Source: Chryseobacterium sp. BGARF1 (GTDB lineage: Bacteria; Bacteroidota; Bacteroidia; Flavobacteriales; Weeksellaceae). Taken from it: a stretch of DNA of 58,490 nt. A program made the position numbers and the translations under genes. Within the stretch, counting starts at the first letter, position 1. Each line of letters starts with the position of its first letter. The notes under the pieces are model-generated. The model was not told the DNA's origin. It made no database searches and saw only the letters and a program-made list of their open reading frames with translations. Of this stretch, positions 25,736 to 34,012 are shown piece after piece. The stretch is taken from positions 1 to 58,490 of the forward strand of contig NZ_LELA01000062.1 of the NCBI RefSeq assembly GCF_001677955.1, written 5' to 3'.

Positions 25736-26407
25736 ATGTTTTTTTCTAAACTTTTGTATTCCTTACAAACGTCGCTTGAGCTTAATCTTAATAAGATTTT
25801 GAAGAGAAAGAGACCCTTATTTTTATTTGATAAACCTATGTTTTTTTATACAAATAAGAATATGTTTTTTCTTCTGTTGTTTTTAAGTTCATGGGCGTTT
25901 CCTGCTCCTATTCATAAGGGTGGAATAGTTGTACAAGGTGATTCGATAATACATGAAGAACTCGCTGAGAAGACAGAGAATAGACCTTTAATTTATGTGT
26001 CAAAAGGAGCTGTATTAGTTGATAATAATGGCGTTTTGCATGCCACAATTATTAATGAAAGGGAGTTAGCTAAAGTAAAAAAAACTAAAACAACTATTGT
26101 CAGTCAGAAAAATACTAAGTCGTATAAAAAATTAAATTATGTAAAGAAAATCAATGTAGACTTTTTTTATAAAAATTCTAATGAATCTTTTCATATTGGG
26201 AAAATTGAAGAAAATGATGTTTTTACGTTAGTAAATTATAGTTTTTCTGGAAAGGCTCTCGTTTTATTCATGTTTCTATTGGGGCTTAGTACCTTATTTT
26301 GCACTTTTATTTTAAATCAATATAATTATAATGCTCGTTTTTGCGATTATTTATTTAAATCTTTTCGAATAAGGCCTCCACCACAAGTATGGGCTAAATA
26401 TTCTTAA
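25736..26407 (+). CDS. Hypothetical membrane protein with C-terminal anchor and proline-rich tail
   Basis: 223 residues from the first ATG; starts at Met35 (25838) or Met43 (25862) would better position the hydrophobic segment at 43-58 as a signal peptide. After a Lys-rich extracytoplasmic region, a second membrane segment (about 183-203, GKALVLFMFLLGLSTLFCTF) precedes a cytoplasmic tail ending RIRPPPQVWAKYS. No family is recognised. A comparable proline-containing end (RIFQPPRFC) closes the small protein at 44318-44680. A hairpin (26440-26467) follows the gene. Function unknown. Confidence 0.6.
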   Translation: MFFSKLLYSLQTSLELNLNKILKRKRPLFLFDKPMFFYTNKNMFFLLLFLSSWAFPAPIHKGGIVVQGDSIIHEELAEKTENRPLIYVSKGAVLVDNNGVLHATIINERELAKVKKTKTTIVSQKNTKSYKKLNYVKKINVDFFYKNSNESFHIGKIEENDVFTLVNYSFSGKALVLFMFLLGLSTLFCTFILNQYNYNARFCDYLFKSFRIRPPPQVWAKYS

Positions 26408-26439
26408 ACAATGATTCTAATTTGATAAGATAAAAAAGT

Positions 26440-26467
26440 ACAGAAATATTACATAATATATTTCTGT
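26440..26467 (+). terminator. Weak hairpin after the hypothetical membrane protein gene
   Basis: ACAGAAATAT (26440-26449) pairs with ATATTTCTGT (26458-26467), loop 8 nt. There is no T tract, so termination is uncertain; it may instead lie in the leader of the next gene. Confidence 0.35.
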
Positions 26468-26524
26468 GTTCTACTTAATTATGATTTATAATCGAGATTA
26501 AAAAGTATAAATAAAATTTAAAAA

Positions 26525-27202
26525 ATGATCAAACAAATTTCATCTTTAGCTTTTTGCAAATCAATGATACTGACGCTCTTTTTGAGTGTAAGTTCAGTAT
26601 TTGCTCAGCATAATGAAAATACAAATAATAAAAGAGAAGAAAGTGTTACTCTAAGTTACGGTTTACCATTTTCTTATTCATTAGATACCTATACAGGTTG
26701 GGATATAAAAAATGATGCTGGGGATGTTTTGAGCTCCGGTTCGGGGAATATTAATGAAGTATTTAGCAAGCCTGGAAACTATAGTGTATCTATTCACGAA
26801 AAGCATAATCACGATTCTAAATCATCTTGTGATCATGATCAATATCCTTCAAAAATTTCGGTTAAAGTAAGCCCGTTAAAGATGGTATTCGATTTTTCTT
26901 CCATTCAATTCTCAAAAAAAATTGAAGGAGGGCAGCCAGCGGAAGGTATTATGGTAACGGTAAATGCAGTTTACAGCTCTTACAACAATACATCAGCAGA
27001 TTATCATCATGGTTTTACAACTGCAGGGGTTGGCACGTCGCTATCAGGAAGACTTAATAAAGATATAGTTTCTCTTAAAAATGGGGTAAATAAATTAGAA
27101 TTTTCGCTTGAAGGGTCTACAACAAAGGGAAATAATATTATGATAGAATTCAAAGATATTAACGACCAAGTACAACCTTATACTTTAACCGAGAAAAACT
27201 AA
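26525..27202 (+). CDS. Hypothetical exported protein, Ig/PKD-like
   Basis: 225 residues with a signal peptide (about 1-27, cleavage after VFA). Residues 40-110 read like an Ig- or PKD-type beta-sandwich (YGLPFSYSLDTYTGWDIKNDAG, then KPGNYSVSI). A His/Asp/Ser cluster (HEKHNHDSKSSCDHDQ) could bind metal. The second half is another beta-rich domain. It lies 6 nt before the RCC1-like gene and is clearly cotranscribed with it and the next gene. It probably forms part of a surface or periplasmic assembly, but no function can be assigned. Confidence 0.7.
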   Translation: MIKQISSLAFCKSMILTLFLSVSSVFAQHNENTNNKREESVTLSYGLPFSYSLDTYTGWDIKNDAGDVLSSGSGNINEVFSKPGNYSVSIHEKHNHDSKSSCDHDQYPSKISVKVSPLKMVFDFSSIQFSKKIEGGQPAEGIMVTVNAVYSSYNNTSADYHHGFTTAGVGTSLSGRLNKDIVSLKNGVNKLEFSLEGSTTKGNNIMIEFKDINDQVQPYTLTEKN

Positions 27203-27208
27203 ATAATA

Positions 27209-29212
27209 ATGAATAGTTATATAAAATTTTTTTTTACGCTTATACTCTTATTTACTCTATCATCTACAGCGTATAAAGCTCAGGGGTATTGTGTGTCGGG
27301 GTGTAATGAAAATGCATTTATTGACAGTGCAGATCCTAATACTATTGAGTATGATAATTTGATTTCTGCTTTCCATGCGACTATTGTAAAAGAAAAAGGT
27401 GGGAATTTCAAAATTTGGGGACAAAATACTGCGAGTAAAGAGGATGTAGACTATGGAAATAGAGATTTATTAATCCCAACGATAATAGGCTCTGGTTCTA
27501 GTTTGGCTCATGCTAATTTTAATTATGTGGGAACACCATTAAGAGCTGCTGCAGGAAGTGTTAATACTTCTCATCAATTTGCTTTGTTAACTACTGACGG
27601 CCTTTATGCTTGGGGGGTTAATAACGTTTTGATTAGTAATGCAATAACGAACGGTAATTTAGATTTTTCTAAAATTTCTATCAATGGAAAAACAGACGGT
27701 TTGCCGGCAGGTGTTGCCCCTGCAGATGTAAAGATGATGTTTGGCTCTTACCGTACATTGGCAATTGTTACTTGCAGTGGTGAAGCATGGGTCTTATCTT
27801 TCAATGGTGAAAAAAATGGCGATGGTACACTACAAAGCAGTGTCAATAATGTAATTTGGCACCGTGTTAAAACTGATGTTGCAGGTAATCCCTACCTTGA
27901 GAATGTAGTGGCAATGAGAGGAACACCCAATGCCCTATTTGCTTTAACATCTACCGGGAAGCTTTATACCTGGGGTACAAATACTTATAATAATAATGGT
28001 GCCGCAACGACCCGTGTGTATGCGACTGAAGTTTCTGTACCAGCAGGAGCAGTTCCTAAAATGATAGGAATGACTCAAAATCAAACAAAGCAGAGCTATT
28101 ATTTATTGGCTGCCAATGGTAAATTATACAGTATGGGAGATAATAGCAATAAGCAATTGGGAGATGGAACAGGGTTAGAAAAAACAGTATGGGTACAGCC
28201 TAGAAATATGGAGGTTCAAGGGAGTGAAGCTGTAGGGGTTTTAGAAAATGTCGTTTGGATTTCTCCTAATGAACATTCAGATCAAGTAAACACTGCTACT
28301 ATTAATATTATCACCAGCAATAATAAACAATGGGGTTGGGGAAGTAATAAAGGACAGACGCTGGGTGAAAAAAACCTTAATTCTTACTATGATCCAATTT
28401 ATATGCCTGGTCGATATGATCCGAATGACCTTACTATACCTGATGTACTTTCTGATTTGGAGATAACAGATCAAGTGATTGCAGTAGAAACAGGAGGGCA
28501 TTCAACAATGAATATCAAAAAATGCTCTCAAAGTTTTGGTTATGTAGGGCATATAAGTAATGGCAGTATGGGAAATGGTGATTCTATTGAAGACAGCCAT
28601 GAGAGATATACTTATTTGACAGATGGTCTTAACGTATGTGGAACAGATTTGGGACCTAAAATTCAAAATTTAAAAATTTGTACCTATCAACAAGGTGATT
28701 TGAATAGCTCTATTCAGGAAGCACTTCCTAGTGAGGTAGAATGGCACGCTACGAACGACCCAAACAGCCCTGTTTTAACCGATATTTCGACAGTCGCACC
28801 GGGTATATATTACGCTTTCTTCTCTGTCGCTTCTGGAAAATGTAGAGAGGCAGGGTCTATTGTAACGGTATCTTATTATGTACCTGGCAGTCAGGCGGTA
28901 GATCCTTGTATTTGTTTCAATGATGCGGTAACAGGAGGAGCAAATAATGATACGAAATTAGGAATTACCCTTCTTAAACGAGCAGGAAAGACAGATTCTA
29001 ACTGGCCAATGGCTAGAAAATCAGGCCATATTGCTTTAGAGTCTAACACAAAAGGATTTGTAGTGACCAGATTGACGACCGCCCAATTAGATGCTATTAA
29101 AAATGCAGGAAATGCAGTTGAAGGAATGATGTCCTATGATACAACCGTAAACTGTATGAAGATTTACTCCGATGGTGATTGGAAGTGTTTCAATACACCA
29201 AGTTGTCCTTAA
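27209..29212 (+). CDS. Exported RCC1-repeat-like surface protein
   Basis: 667 residues with a signal peptide (about 1-24). Several blades of RCC1/beta-propeller type are visible: LYAWGVNN, LYTWGTNTYNNNGAA, LYSMGDNSNKQLGDGT and KQWGWGSNKGQTLGE, each a hydrophobic-Trp/Met-Gly-x-Asn motif before a variable insert. A Cys-containing beta domain follows (about 480-570). The C-terminal module reads ESNTKGFVVTRLTTAQLDAI and GMMSYDTTVNCMKIYSDGDWK, a unit common in Bacteroidota surface proteins. A related version ends the neighbouring 196-residue protein. No type IX sorting domain is evident. A ligand-binding or adhesive role is an inference. Confidence 0.75.
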   Translation: MNSYIKFFFTLILLFTLSSTAYKAQGYCVSGCNENAFIDSADPNTIEYDNLISAFHATIVKEKGGNFKIWGQNTASKEDVDYGNRDLLIPTIIGSGSSLAHANFNYVGTPLRAAAGSVNTSHQFALLTTDGLYAWGVNNVLISNAITNGNLDFSKISINGKTDGLPAGVAPADVKMMFGSYRTLAIVTCSGEAWVLSFNGEKNGDGTLQSSVNNVIWHRVKTDVAGNPYLENVVAMRGTPNALFALTSTGKLYTWGTNTYNNNGAATTRVYATEVSVPAGAVPKMIGMTQNQTKQSYYLLAANGKLYSMGDNSNKQLGDGTGLEKTVWVQPRNMEVQGSEAVGVLENVVWISPNEHSDQVNTATINIITSNNKQWGWGSNKGQTLGEKNLNSYYDPIYMPGRYDPNDLTIPDVLSDLEITDQVIAVETGGHSTMNIKKCSQSFGYVGHISNGSMGNGDSIEDSHERYTYLTDGLNVCGTDLGPKIQNLKICTYQQGDLNSSIQEALPSEVEWHATNDPNSPVLTDISTVAPGIYYAFFSVASGKCREAGSIVTVSYYVPGSQAVDPCICFNDAVTGGANNDTKLGITLLKRAGKTDSNWPMARKSGHIALESNTKGFVVTRLTTAQLDAIKNAGNAVEGMMSYDTTVNCMKIYSDGDWKCFNTPSCP

Positions 29213-29253
29213 ATTTTTTATCGCTACTCATTATTCAAGATTAAAACAAAAAA

Positions 29254-29844
29254 ATGAAAACAATTATAACCAGTATATTTCTGAGCCTATCTATTTTGGG
29301 ATACTCACAAATTATTGTAGGTGGGATAAATGGAACTGCGCCCGCCAATAATAAAACTGCTGTTTTATTAGAATTTGAAGCTGGGCAAAACAAAGGAATT
29401 ATTTTGCCGTATGTAAGAACAATGCCTGCCCCGGCACAGGTAACACCGGGAACAATGCTAGTGGATGCAAGCGCTAATAATGCCACGCAATCTAAAGTAA
29501 AATACTATGCTCCAGGTAATATCAATGCAGATGCAAGTGGATGGGTAGATTTGAGTAGTGGTAATAGGGCTGATATCAGTAGCCTAATGACCGCCCAGCC
29601 TCAGTCAACTGGTCCTGAGGCCGTGGTTGAAGAAGTAGGAGCAAAAACAATCATAGGAGCTAGTAGCTCAAGTGCAGACGGAGTTTTAGTCTTAGAATCA
29701 ACAACTAAGGTGATGGTACTTCCACAGGTTGAAAGTACAAATGATGTTAAAGACCCAGCTCCGGGAATGATGGTCTATTTAAATGGGATCAATAAAAGAT
29801 TGGCAGTCTATAATGGTTCTAAATGGACCTATTGGGTACCATAA
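29254..29844 (+). CDS. Exported protein with tail-fibre-like C-terminal module
   Basis: 196 residues with a signal peptide (about 1-18). The body is Gly/Ala/Val-rich (GIILPYVRTMPAPAQVTPGTM) with a beta-helix-like rhythm. The C-terminus reads LVLESTTKVMVLPQVEST and GMMVYLNGINKRLAVYNG, closely paralleling the end of the RCC1-like protein before it. Two such segments (around 45-90 and 140-196) look like an internal duplication. It is the last gene of the three-gene unit, and the terminator at 29923 follows. Probably surface-exposed; partner and ligand unknown. Confidence 0.72.
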   Translation: MKTIITSIFLSLSILGYSQIIVGGINGTAPANNKTAVLLEFEAGQNKGIILPYVRTMPAPAQVTPGTMLVDASANNATQSKVKYYAPGNINADASGWVDLSSGNRADISSLMTAQPQSTGPEAVVEEVGAKTIIGASSSSADGVLVLESTTKVMVLPQVESTNDVKDPAPGMMVYLNGINKRLAVYNGSKWTYWVP

Positions 29845-29922
29845 AAATAAATCATGAACAGGATCAAATGCGCATGTAAAAGTTGATATTTGAGTCAGTT
29901 CATATTTTTAATATTTTTAAGT

Positions 29923-29966
29923 AAATCCGTCTCTGAAAACTTTCATGAGACGGATTTTTATTTTTT
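29923..29966 (+). terminator. Rho-independent terminator of the surface-protein unit
   Basis: AAATCCGTCTC (29923-29933) pairs perfectly with GAGACGGATTT (29947-29957), loop 13 nt, followed by a T-rich run to 29966. A frame that reads across this hairpin (29890-30153) is therefore not a gene. Confidence 0.88.
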
Positions 29967-30020
29967 GAACCTTTTAAATCAATATTCAGAAGATAAGTAC
30001 GTTAAAACAATTAACAATGT

Positions 30021-30117
30021 GTTTTGGGCAGCTATTTCGCCCTCCGTTCCCAATCTTTTTTGCCCTCATTTTTCCAGCAACAAAAAAGGATTTCCACTCA
30101 GGTCGGGCTGCGATTAT
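30021..30117. repeat. Degenerate dispersed-repeat remnant (tentative)
   Basis: This non-coding stretch is more GC-rich than its surroundings (GCAGCTATTTCGCCCTCC, then CAGCAACAAAAAAGGATTT, then GGTCGGGCTGCG). CTTTTTTG and CAAAAAAG can pair. The wording resembles intergenic repeats I recall from Chryseobacterium genomes. The rest of 29967-30326 shows only a possible promoter: TTTG at 30260-30263 and TATATTAG at 30287-30294 before the amidohydrolase gene. Confidence 0.35.
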
Positions 30118-30326
30118 ATCACGTTACAAAATGTATGGTTTAATCATTATTAGTACTTAGAAGGGACGAAAATTAGTATAAAGAGAAATTTCGATTCTTA
30201 TTTATTTTATAAAATTGTAGTTTTAAAGCAAAGTTAGATGTTAAATTAAACTTATCCCATTTGTAGGAATTGATTCTGTTTTATAGTATATTAGCAATGG
30301 TATAATAATCATATAATTAATTGTTT

Positions 30327-31652
30327 ATGAAATTTAAATCATTAATAGCTGTTTTTTTTATTACAACATCAATGGCTACAGCACAGACTCAAAATATTCT
30401 TATAGAAAATGTCAGAATATTAGACCATAAAACCTCTAATCTTACTACTTCAATGAATGTCTTGATTTCCGGAAATAAAATTCAGAAAATCAGTTCTGAT
30501 GTTATTTCTATTAAAGGAAATGAAGTAATAAAAATTAATGGTAATGGAAAAACATTAATGCCAGGGTTAATTGATGTGCATGTACATATGGTTTTTGGAG
30601 CTTTAACAATGGCAGAAATGGCTTCTCCGGATATGTCTCAAGAACTAATGATGAAAAATGTGGCTCTTTCTTCCCAAAAAATGCTAATGCGTGGGTTTAC
30701 AAGCGTGCGCGATGCAGGTGGCCCAATCTTTCCTTTAAAGGCAGCGATTGACAAAGGTCAAATTGAGGGACCTCGTATTTGGCCTTCAGGTGCAACAATA
30801 AGTCAAACGGCAGGTCATGGAGATTTCAGAACTCCGGATGAACGTTCTCGTCGTTTTTTTGGAAAACCCTCCCGTGCAGAATTATTGGGAGCTACTTTTA
30901 TTGCTGATGGGCGTGATGATGTATTAACAGCAACAAGAGAAAATCTGCGTTTTGGGGCGAGTCAGATTAAATTAATGGCAGGTGGCGGAACTTCCTCTGC
31001 TTATGACCCAATCGATGTAACCCAATATACTTTTGACGAGATGAAAGCTGCTGTTGAGGCAGCAGAAGACTGGGGAACTTACGTTATGGTTCATGCTTAT
31101 ACGCCAAGAGCCGTACAAAGAGCCGTTGAAGCAGGAGTGAAATCTATAGAACACGGGCAGATGCTTGATGAAGAAACCTTGAAACTGCTTGCAAAGAAAA
31201 AAGTATGGCTAAGCCTTCAAAATTTAATGGATAATAATGATAATATGGATGAGCAGCGGAAAGAAAAACGCAAGCCTGTATTAGATGGACAAGAAAAAGT
31301 ATGGCCGCTAGCCAAAAAATTGGGCGTAAAGCTGGCATGGGGAACAGATTTCCTTTTCGAGCCTGAACTTAATAAAGACCAAAACAAGTATATCTTACGC
31401 CTGCAAAAATGGTTTTCGAATGCCGAGATTTTAAAAATGATTACACAGGATAACGGAGAACTTTTGCAGCTTTCGGGCTTACGCAGTCCTTATCCTGGGA
31501 AATTAGGAGTTGTTGAAGAGCAGGCTTTTGCCGATTTATTATTGGTTGATGGCGATCCGCTAAAGGATTTATCATTAATTGCCAATCCTGAAAAGAATTT
31601 TTTGTTGATTATAAAAAATGGGCAGATTTATAAAAATGCAATTAAAAAATAA
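30327..31652 (+). CDS. Secreted amidohydrolase family protein (Xaa-Pro dipeptidase/imidazolonepropionase-like)
   Basis: 441 residues from the ATG at 30327; an in-frame TTG two codons upstream is disregarded. The signal peptide (1-20, ending ATAQ) predicts periplasmic export. The metal-dependent amidohydrolase core has His85-x-His87 (DVHVHM), a Lys in KLMAGGG that may be the carboxylated bridge, later His in VMVHAYT and IEHG, and the catalytic Asp in WGTDF. This matches the group annotated as Xaa-Pro dipeptidases or imidazolonepropionase-like hydrolases. Exact substrate (proline dipeptides or other cyclic amides) is not evident. It appears monocistronic. Confidence 0.88.
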   Translation: MKFKSLIAVFFITTSMATAQTQNILIENVRILDHKTSNLTTSMNVLISGNKIQKISSDVISIKGNEVIKINGNGKTLMPGLIDVHVHMVFGALTMAEMASPDMSQELMMKNVALSSQKMLMRGFTSVRDAGGPIFPLKAAIDKGQIEGPRIWPSGATISQTAGHGDFRTPDERSRRFFGKPSRAELLGATFIADGRDDVLTATRENLRFGASQIKLMAGGGTSSAYDPIDVTQYTFDEMKAAVEAAEDWGTYVMVHAYTPRAVQRAVEAGVKSIEHGQMLDEETLKLLAKKKVWLSLQNLMDNNDNMDEQRKEKRKPVLDGQEKVWPLAKKLGVKLAWGTDFLFEPELNKDQNKYILRLQKWFSNAEILKMITQDNGELLQLSGLRSPYPGKLGVVEEQAFADLLLVDGDPLKDLSLIANPEKNFLLIIKNGQIYKNAIKK

Positions 31653-31724
31653 CTTTCTAAAATATATTTCTATGCTATCTAACGTATTTCAGGCATTAAA
31701 CAATTGTATTAAAATTTAAAAACC

Positions 31725-32135
31725 ATGAAAACAACACTATTTATTTGTTCTTTTTTATTTAATCTCTCCATAGTAAATGCACAAACAATTGAATCGGGAA
31801 GTCGCAGTACCATAGGTTATATCAAAAGTGATGGTACTATAGAGAATAGCAGTCGTTCCACCGTAGGTTATATTAAAAACGACGGTACAATCGAAAACAA
31901 ACACCGCAGCACGATTGGGTATATTAAAAGTGATGGAACAATAGAAAACAAAAACCGTTCTACTGTGGGTTATGTAAAAAACAATGGTACTGTAGAAAAT
32001 AGCAGTCGCTCCACCATTGGTTATATCAAAGACGATGGAACGGTAGAAAACAGCAGTCATAGCACAATTGGTTATGCTAAAGACATCAAAAAAGAATGGG
32101 CAGCTGTAGTGTATTTCTTTTTTAAATTAGATTAA
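31725..32135 (+). CDS. 5-fold beta-flower protein (17-residue repeats)
   Basis: 136 residues with a signal peptide (1-19). Residues 25-120 hold five complete and one partial copy of a 17-residue unit, consensus RSTIGYIKSDGTIENSS. Sequence and the ending KKEWAAVVYFFFKLD match Bacteroidota proteins annotated as 5-fold beta-flower. The copies are alike but not identical at DNA level, suggesting expansion with purifying selection on the GY-x-K-x-DGT core. The biological role of the family is unknown to me; export suggests a periplasmic or surface location. Confidence 0.85.
   Translation: MKTTLFICSFLFNLSIVNAQTIESGSRSTIGYIKSDGTIENSSRSTVGYIKNDGTIENKHRSTIGYIKSDGTIENKNRSTVGYVKNNGTVENSSRSTIGYIKDDGTVENSSHSTIGYAKDIKKEWAAVVYFFFKLD
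31797..32084. repeat. 51-bp coding tandem repeat
   Basis: Five to six in-frame 51-bp units encode the 17-residue repeats of the beta-flower protein. Units differ at many third positions, so the array is old rather than a recent slippage product. Confidence 0.85.
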
Positions 32136-32440
32136 TAATCCATTTTATGGAGAAGGAATTGCCTGATTGAAGGTATAAGTTTAAAAATATAGGCTTGGAT
32201 TTTATAATCTGAGCTTTTATTATTTTTAGATAAATATCAATTGCTTCAATTAAAGTATTGTTAGCTTAAAAAGAATTCTATAGATAATATTTTAAGGAAT
32301 TGAATAATTCTTAATAGAAATTACCATAAAGTGCCAAATTTAAAACTTTAAAAGCATTACAAGCAAACAAAAATAGACCTGTATTAATATTAATGAGAAT
32401 AGGTAATTAGAGCATAATTTAATGATTTTTAACATTCTGA
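32136..32440. other. Non-coding interval
   Basis: AT-rich, no protein-like frame and no RNA gene. AAGAATT and AATTCTT segments near 32271 and 32305 could pair weakly, perhaps acting as the 3' end of the beta-flower transcript. Confidence 0.4.
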
Positions 32441-32459
32441 TAGATAAAATTTTTATCTA
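32441..32459. promoter_or_regulatory. Perfect palindrome, probable operator of the RND efflux operon
   Basis: TAGATAAAATTTTTATCTA is a perfect 9-bp inverted repeat around a single T. It ends 7 bp before the -7 element TATATTTG (32467-32474), which puts it over the usual -33 position. No obvious local regulator gene is adjacent, so the binding protein is unknown. Confidence 0.6.
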
Positions 32460-32466
32460 AAGGGCT

Positions 32467-32474
32467 TATATTTG
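32467..32474 (+). promoter_or_regulatory. Bacteroidota -7 promoter element of the RND operon
   Basis: TATATTTG fits TAnnTTTG. Transcription would start near 32480, which rules out the TTG at 32472 as a start codon and supports the ATG at 32514 for the first gene. Confidence 0.55.
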
Positions 32475-32513
32475 CAAAATTCTCATTTGTCAATATTCCA
32501 ATGTTCTAAAGAC

Positions 32514-32849
32514 ATGTTAGCTCTAAGGTCATTCATCCTTTTATATTTTGCTATTTTATTTACCCATTTCAATTCGCAATGGGCAGATAATTCTCTGCAC
32601 AATATTCCGTTGGTGACTTGTCCGGGAGACCAGGGAATTAATTTTATAAGTGAATCTTTTCTTAATGTAAAAGCGGTTGCAGTAGGCGTTAAAAGTATTG
32701 GTAAATACGTTGCTGAAGTTTCATGTAATTCTTATTTTAAAAAGAATGAAATTTTGGTATCAGAAATTACCAAAGTTAATACTCAGGTTGTTGCCACAGC
32801 CATTTTCTGTGCTGTAAAATCTTACCTCCATCTTCTCCAGTTATTCTAA
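32514..32849 (+). CDS. Small exported protein leading the RND efflux operon
   Basis: 111 residues from the ATG at 32514, chosen because an upstream in-frame TTG lies inside the promoter. A hydrophobic N-terminus (about 4-22) predicts export. The rest has two Cys (TCPGDQG, EVSCNSY) and a hydrophobic C-terminal half (VATAIFCAVKSYLHLLQLF). No family is recognised. It lies 57 nt before the adaptor gene. Small unknown proteins ahead of RND genes are also seen at 44318 in this window. Confidence 0.55.
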   Translation: MLALRSFILLYFAILFTHFNSQWADNSLHNIPLVTCPGDQGINFISESFLNVKAVAVGVKSIGKYVAEVSCNSYFKKNEILVSEITKVNTQVVATAIFCAVKSYLHLLQLF

Positions 32850-32906
32850 ATCAGACGATTATCCCAGTATTTTTTTTCGTCAAATTTTAGTAATAAAAAT
32901 TCTACA

Positions 32907-33995
32907 ATGAATATAAAAAGTATCATAGTATGCAACTTTGCATTATTATGCGCAATCTCTTGCGGTAAAAACGCTCAAAATAAAAATAAAGAAAACAAAG
33001 AAGTTCCGGTGTTTGTAGTTAAGCAAAAAGACACTTTGGTCAGCAATCAGTTTGTAACAGATATTCAGGCAAAAAGAAATGTCGAAATACGCTCTAGAAT
33101 TGATGGACTTCTAGATCATATTTATGTAAATGAAGGTCAGTTTGTGAAAAAAGGTCAGCCATTATTCAAAATTAATGATGCTGAATTAAAAATGGAACTT
33201 CTTAAAGCCAATGCGAGCATTAAACAAGCTCTAGCTGATGTACGCATTGCAGAAGTTGAATTAAAACAGATTGAAAGTCTTCACGCTAAAAAATTCGTTG
33301 CCAATAATGAATTGGAATTGGTGAAAGCCAAATTATCTTCTGCCAAAGCAAAGTATGCCTTCGCTGATGCCGAGAAAAAAACGGTATTGCAAAAAATAAG
33401 TTTTACGACTGTTTCTGCGCCTTTTGATGGCGTAATCGACGTTATTCCTCACAAAGGTGGAAGTTTAATCACCAACGGGACTTTTTTAACTACTTTGTCT
33501 CAGCTTGATGAGGTGTATGCCTATTTTTCACTTCCTGAAAATGTTTATTTTGAGCTTCTTTCAAATGATAAATTAGGGAAACATCAGAAAATAGAATTAA
33601 CACTGCCGAACGGAATGGCATATCAATTTAATGGTGCTTTAAAGTCTGCTGAAAGTGAAATCGACAGAGCGACAGGTTCAATCCGTTATAAAGCATTATT
33701 TCCAAACCCTAATCGCCTGATCAAACACGGAACATCCGGAAAACTGACTATTTCTGAAGTTCAGAATGATGCGTTGATGATCCCTCAGAAGGCTACATTT
33801 TCTATTCAGGATAAAACCTACATTTTCTTAGTTGACAAGAATAATAAAGTAAAAATGACCAATATTGAGGTCGGGACTGCTCTTAAAGATTCTTATCTCG
33901 TAGAAAGAGGCCTTAAAAAAGGAGATTTGATCATTTATGAAGGCACTCAGTCGTTGAAAGACGGAGATCAGATTAAGATCAAAAATAGACTTTAA
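32907..33995 (+). CDS. RND efflux periplasmic adaptor (AcrA-like lipoprotein)
   Basis: 362 residues. The lipobox ends in Ser-Cys (LLCAISC, Cys20), so it is probably a lipid-anchored adaptor. The family layout is clear: lipoyl half (about 62-82, GLLDHIYVNEGQFVKKGQPL), a short alpha-hairpin (about 85-150), second lipoyl half (FDGVIDVIPHKGGSL), and beta-barrel and membrane-proximal domains. The short hairpin is typical of RND adaptors rather than MacA types. It links the pump at 34013 with the NodT-type channel at 37116; all three are on one transcript. Confidence 0.93.
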   Translation: MNIKSIIVCNFALLCAISCGKNAQNKNKENKEVPVFVVKQKDTLVSNQFVTDIQAKRNVEIRSRIDGLLDHIYVNEGQFVKKGQPLFKINDAELKMELLKANASIKQALADVRIAEVELKQIESLHAKKFVANNELELVKAKLSSAKAKYAFADAEKKTVLQKISFTTVSAPFDGVIDVIPHKGGSLITNGTFLTTLSQLDEVYAYFSLPENVYFELLSNDKLGKHQKIELTLPNGMAYQFNGALKSAESEIDRATGSIRYKALFPNPNRLIKHGTSGKLTISEVQNDALMIPQKATFSIQDKTYIFLVDKNNKVKMTNIEVGTALKDSYLVERGLKKGDLIIYEGTQSLKDGDQIKIKNRL

Positions 33996-34012
33996 TTCTT
34001 AGGTAATCAATT

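Noticed and set aside
29890..30153. An 87-codon plus-strand frame
   Set aside because: It reads across a strong terminator hairpin (29923-29957) and has no protein-like pattern.
31755..32060. A 101-codon minus-strand frame opposite the beta-flower gene
   Set aside because: It is a periodic shadow of the coding repeats on the other strand.
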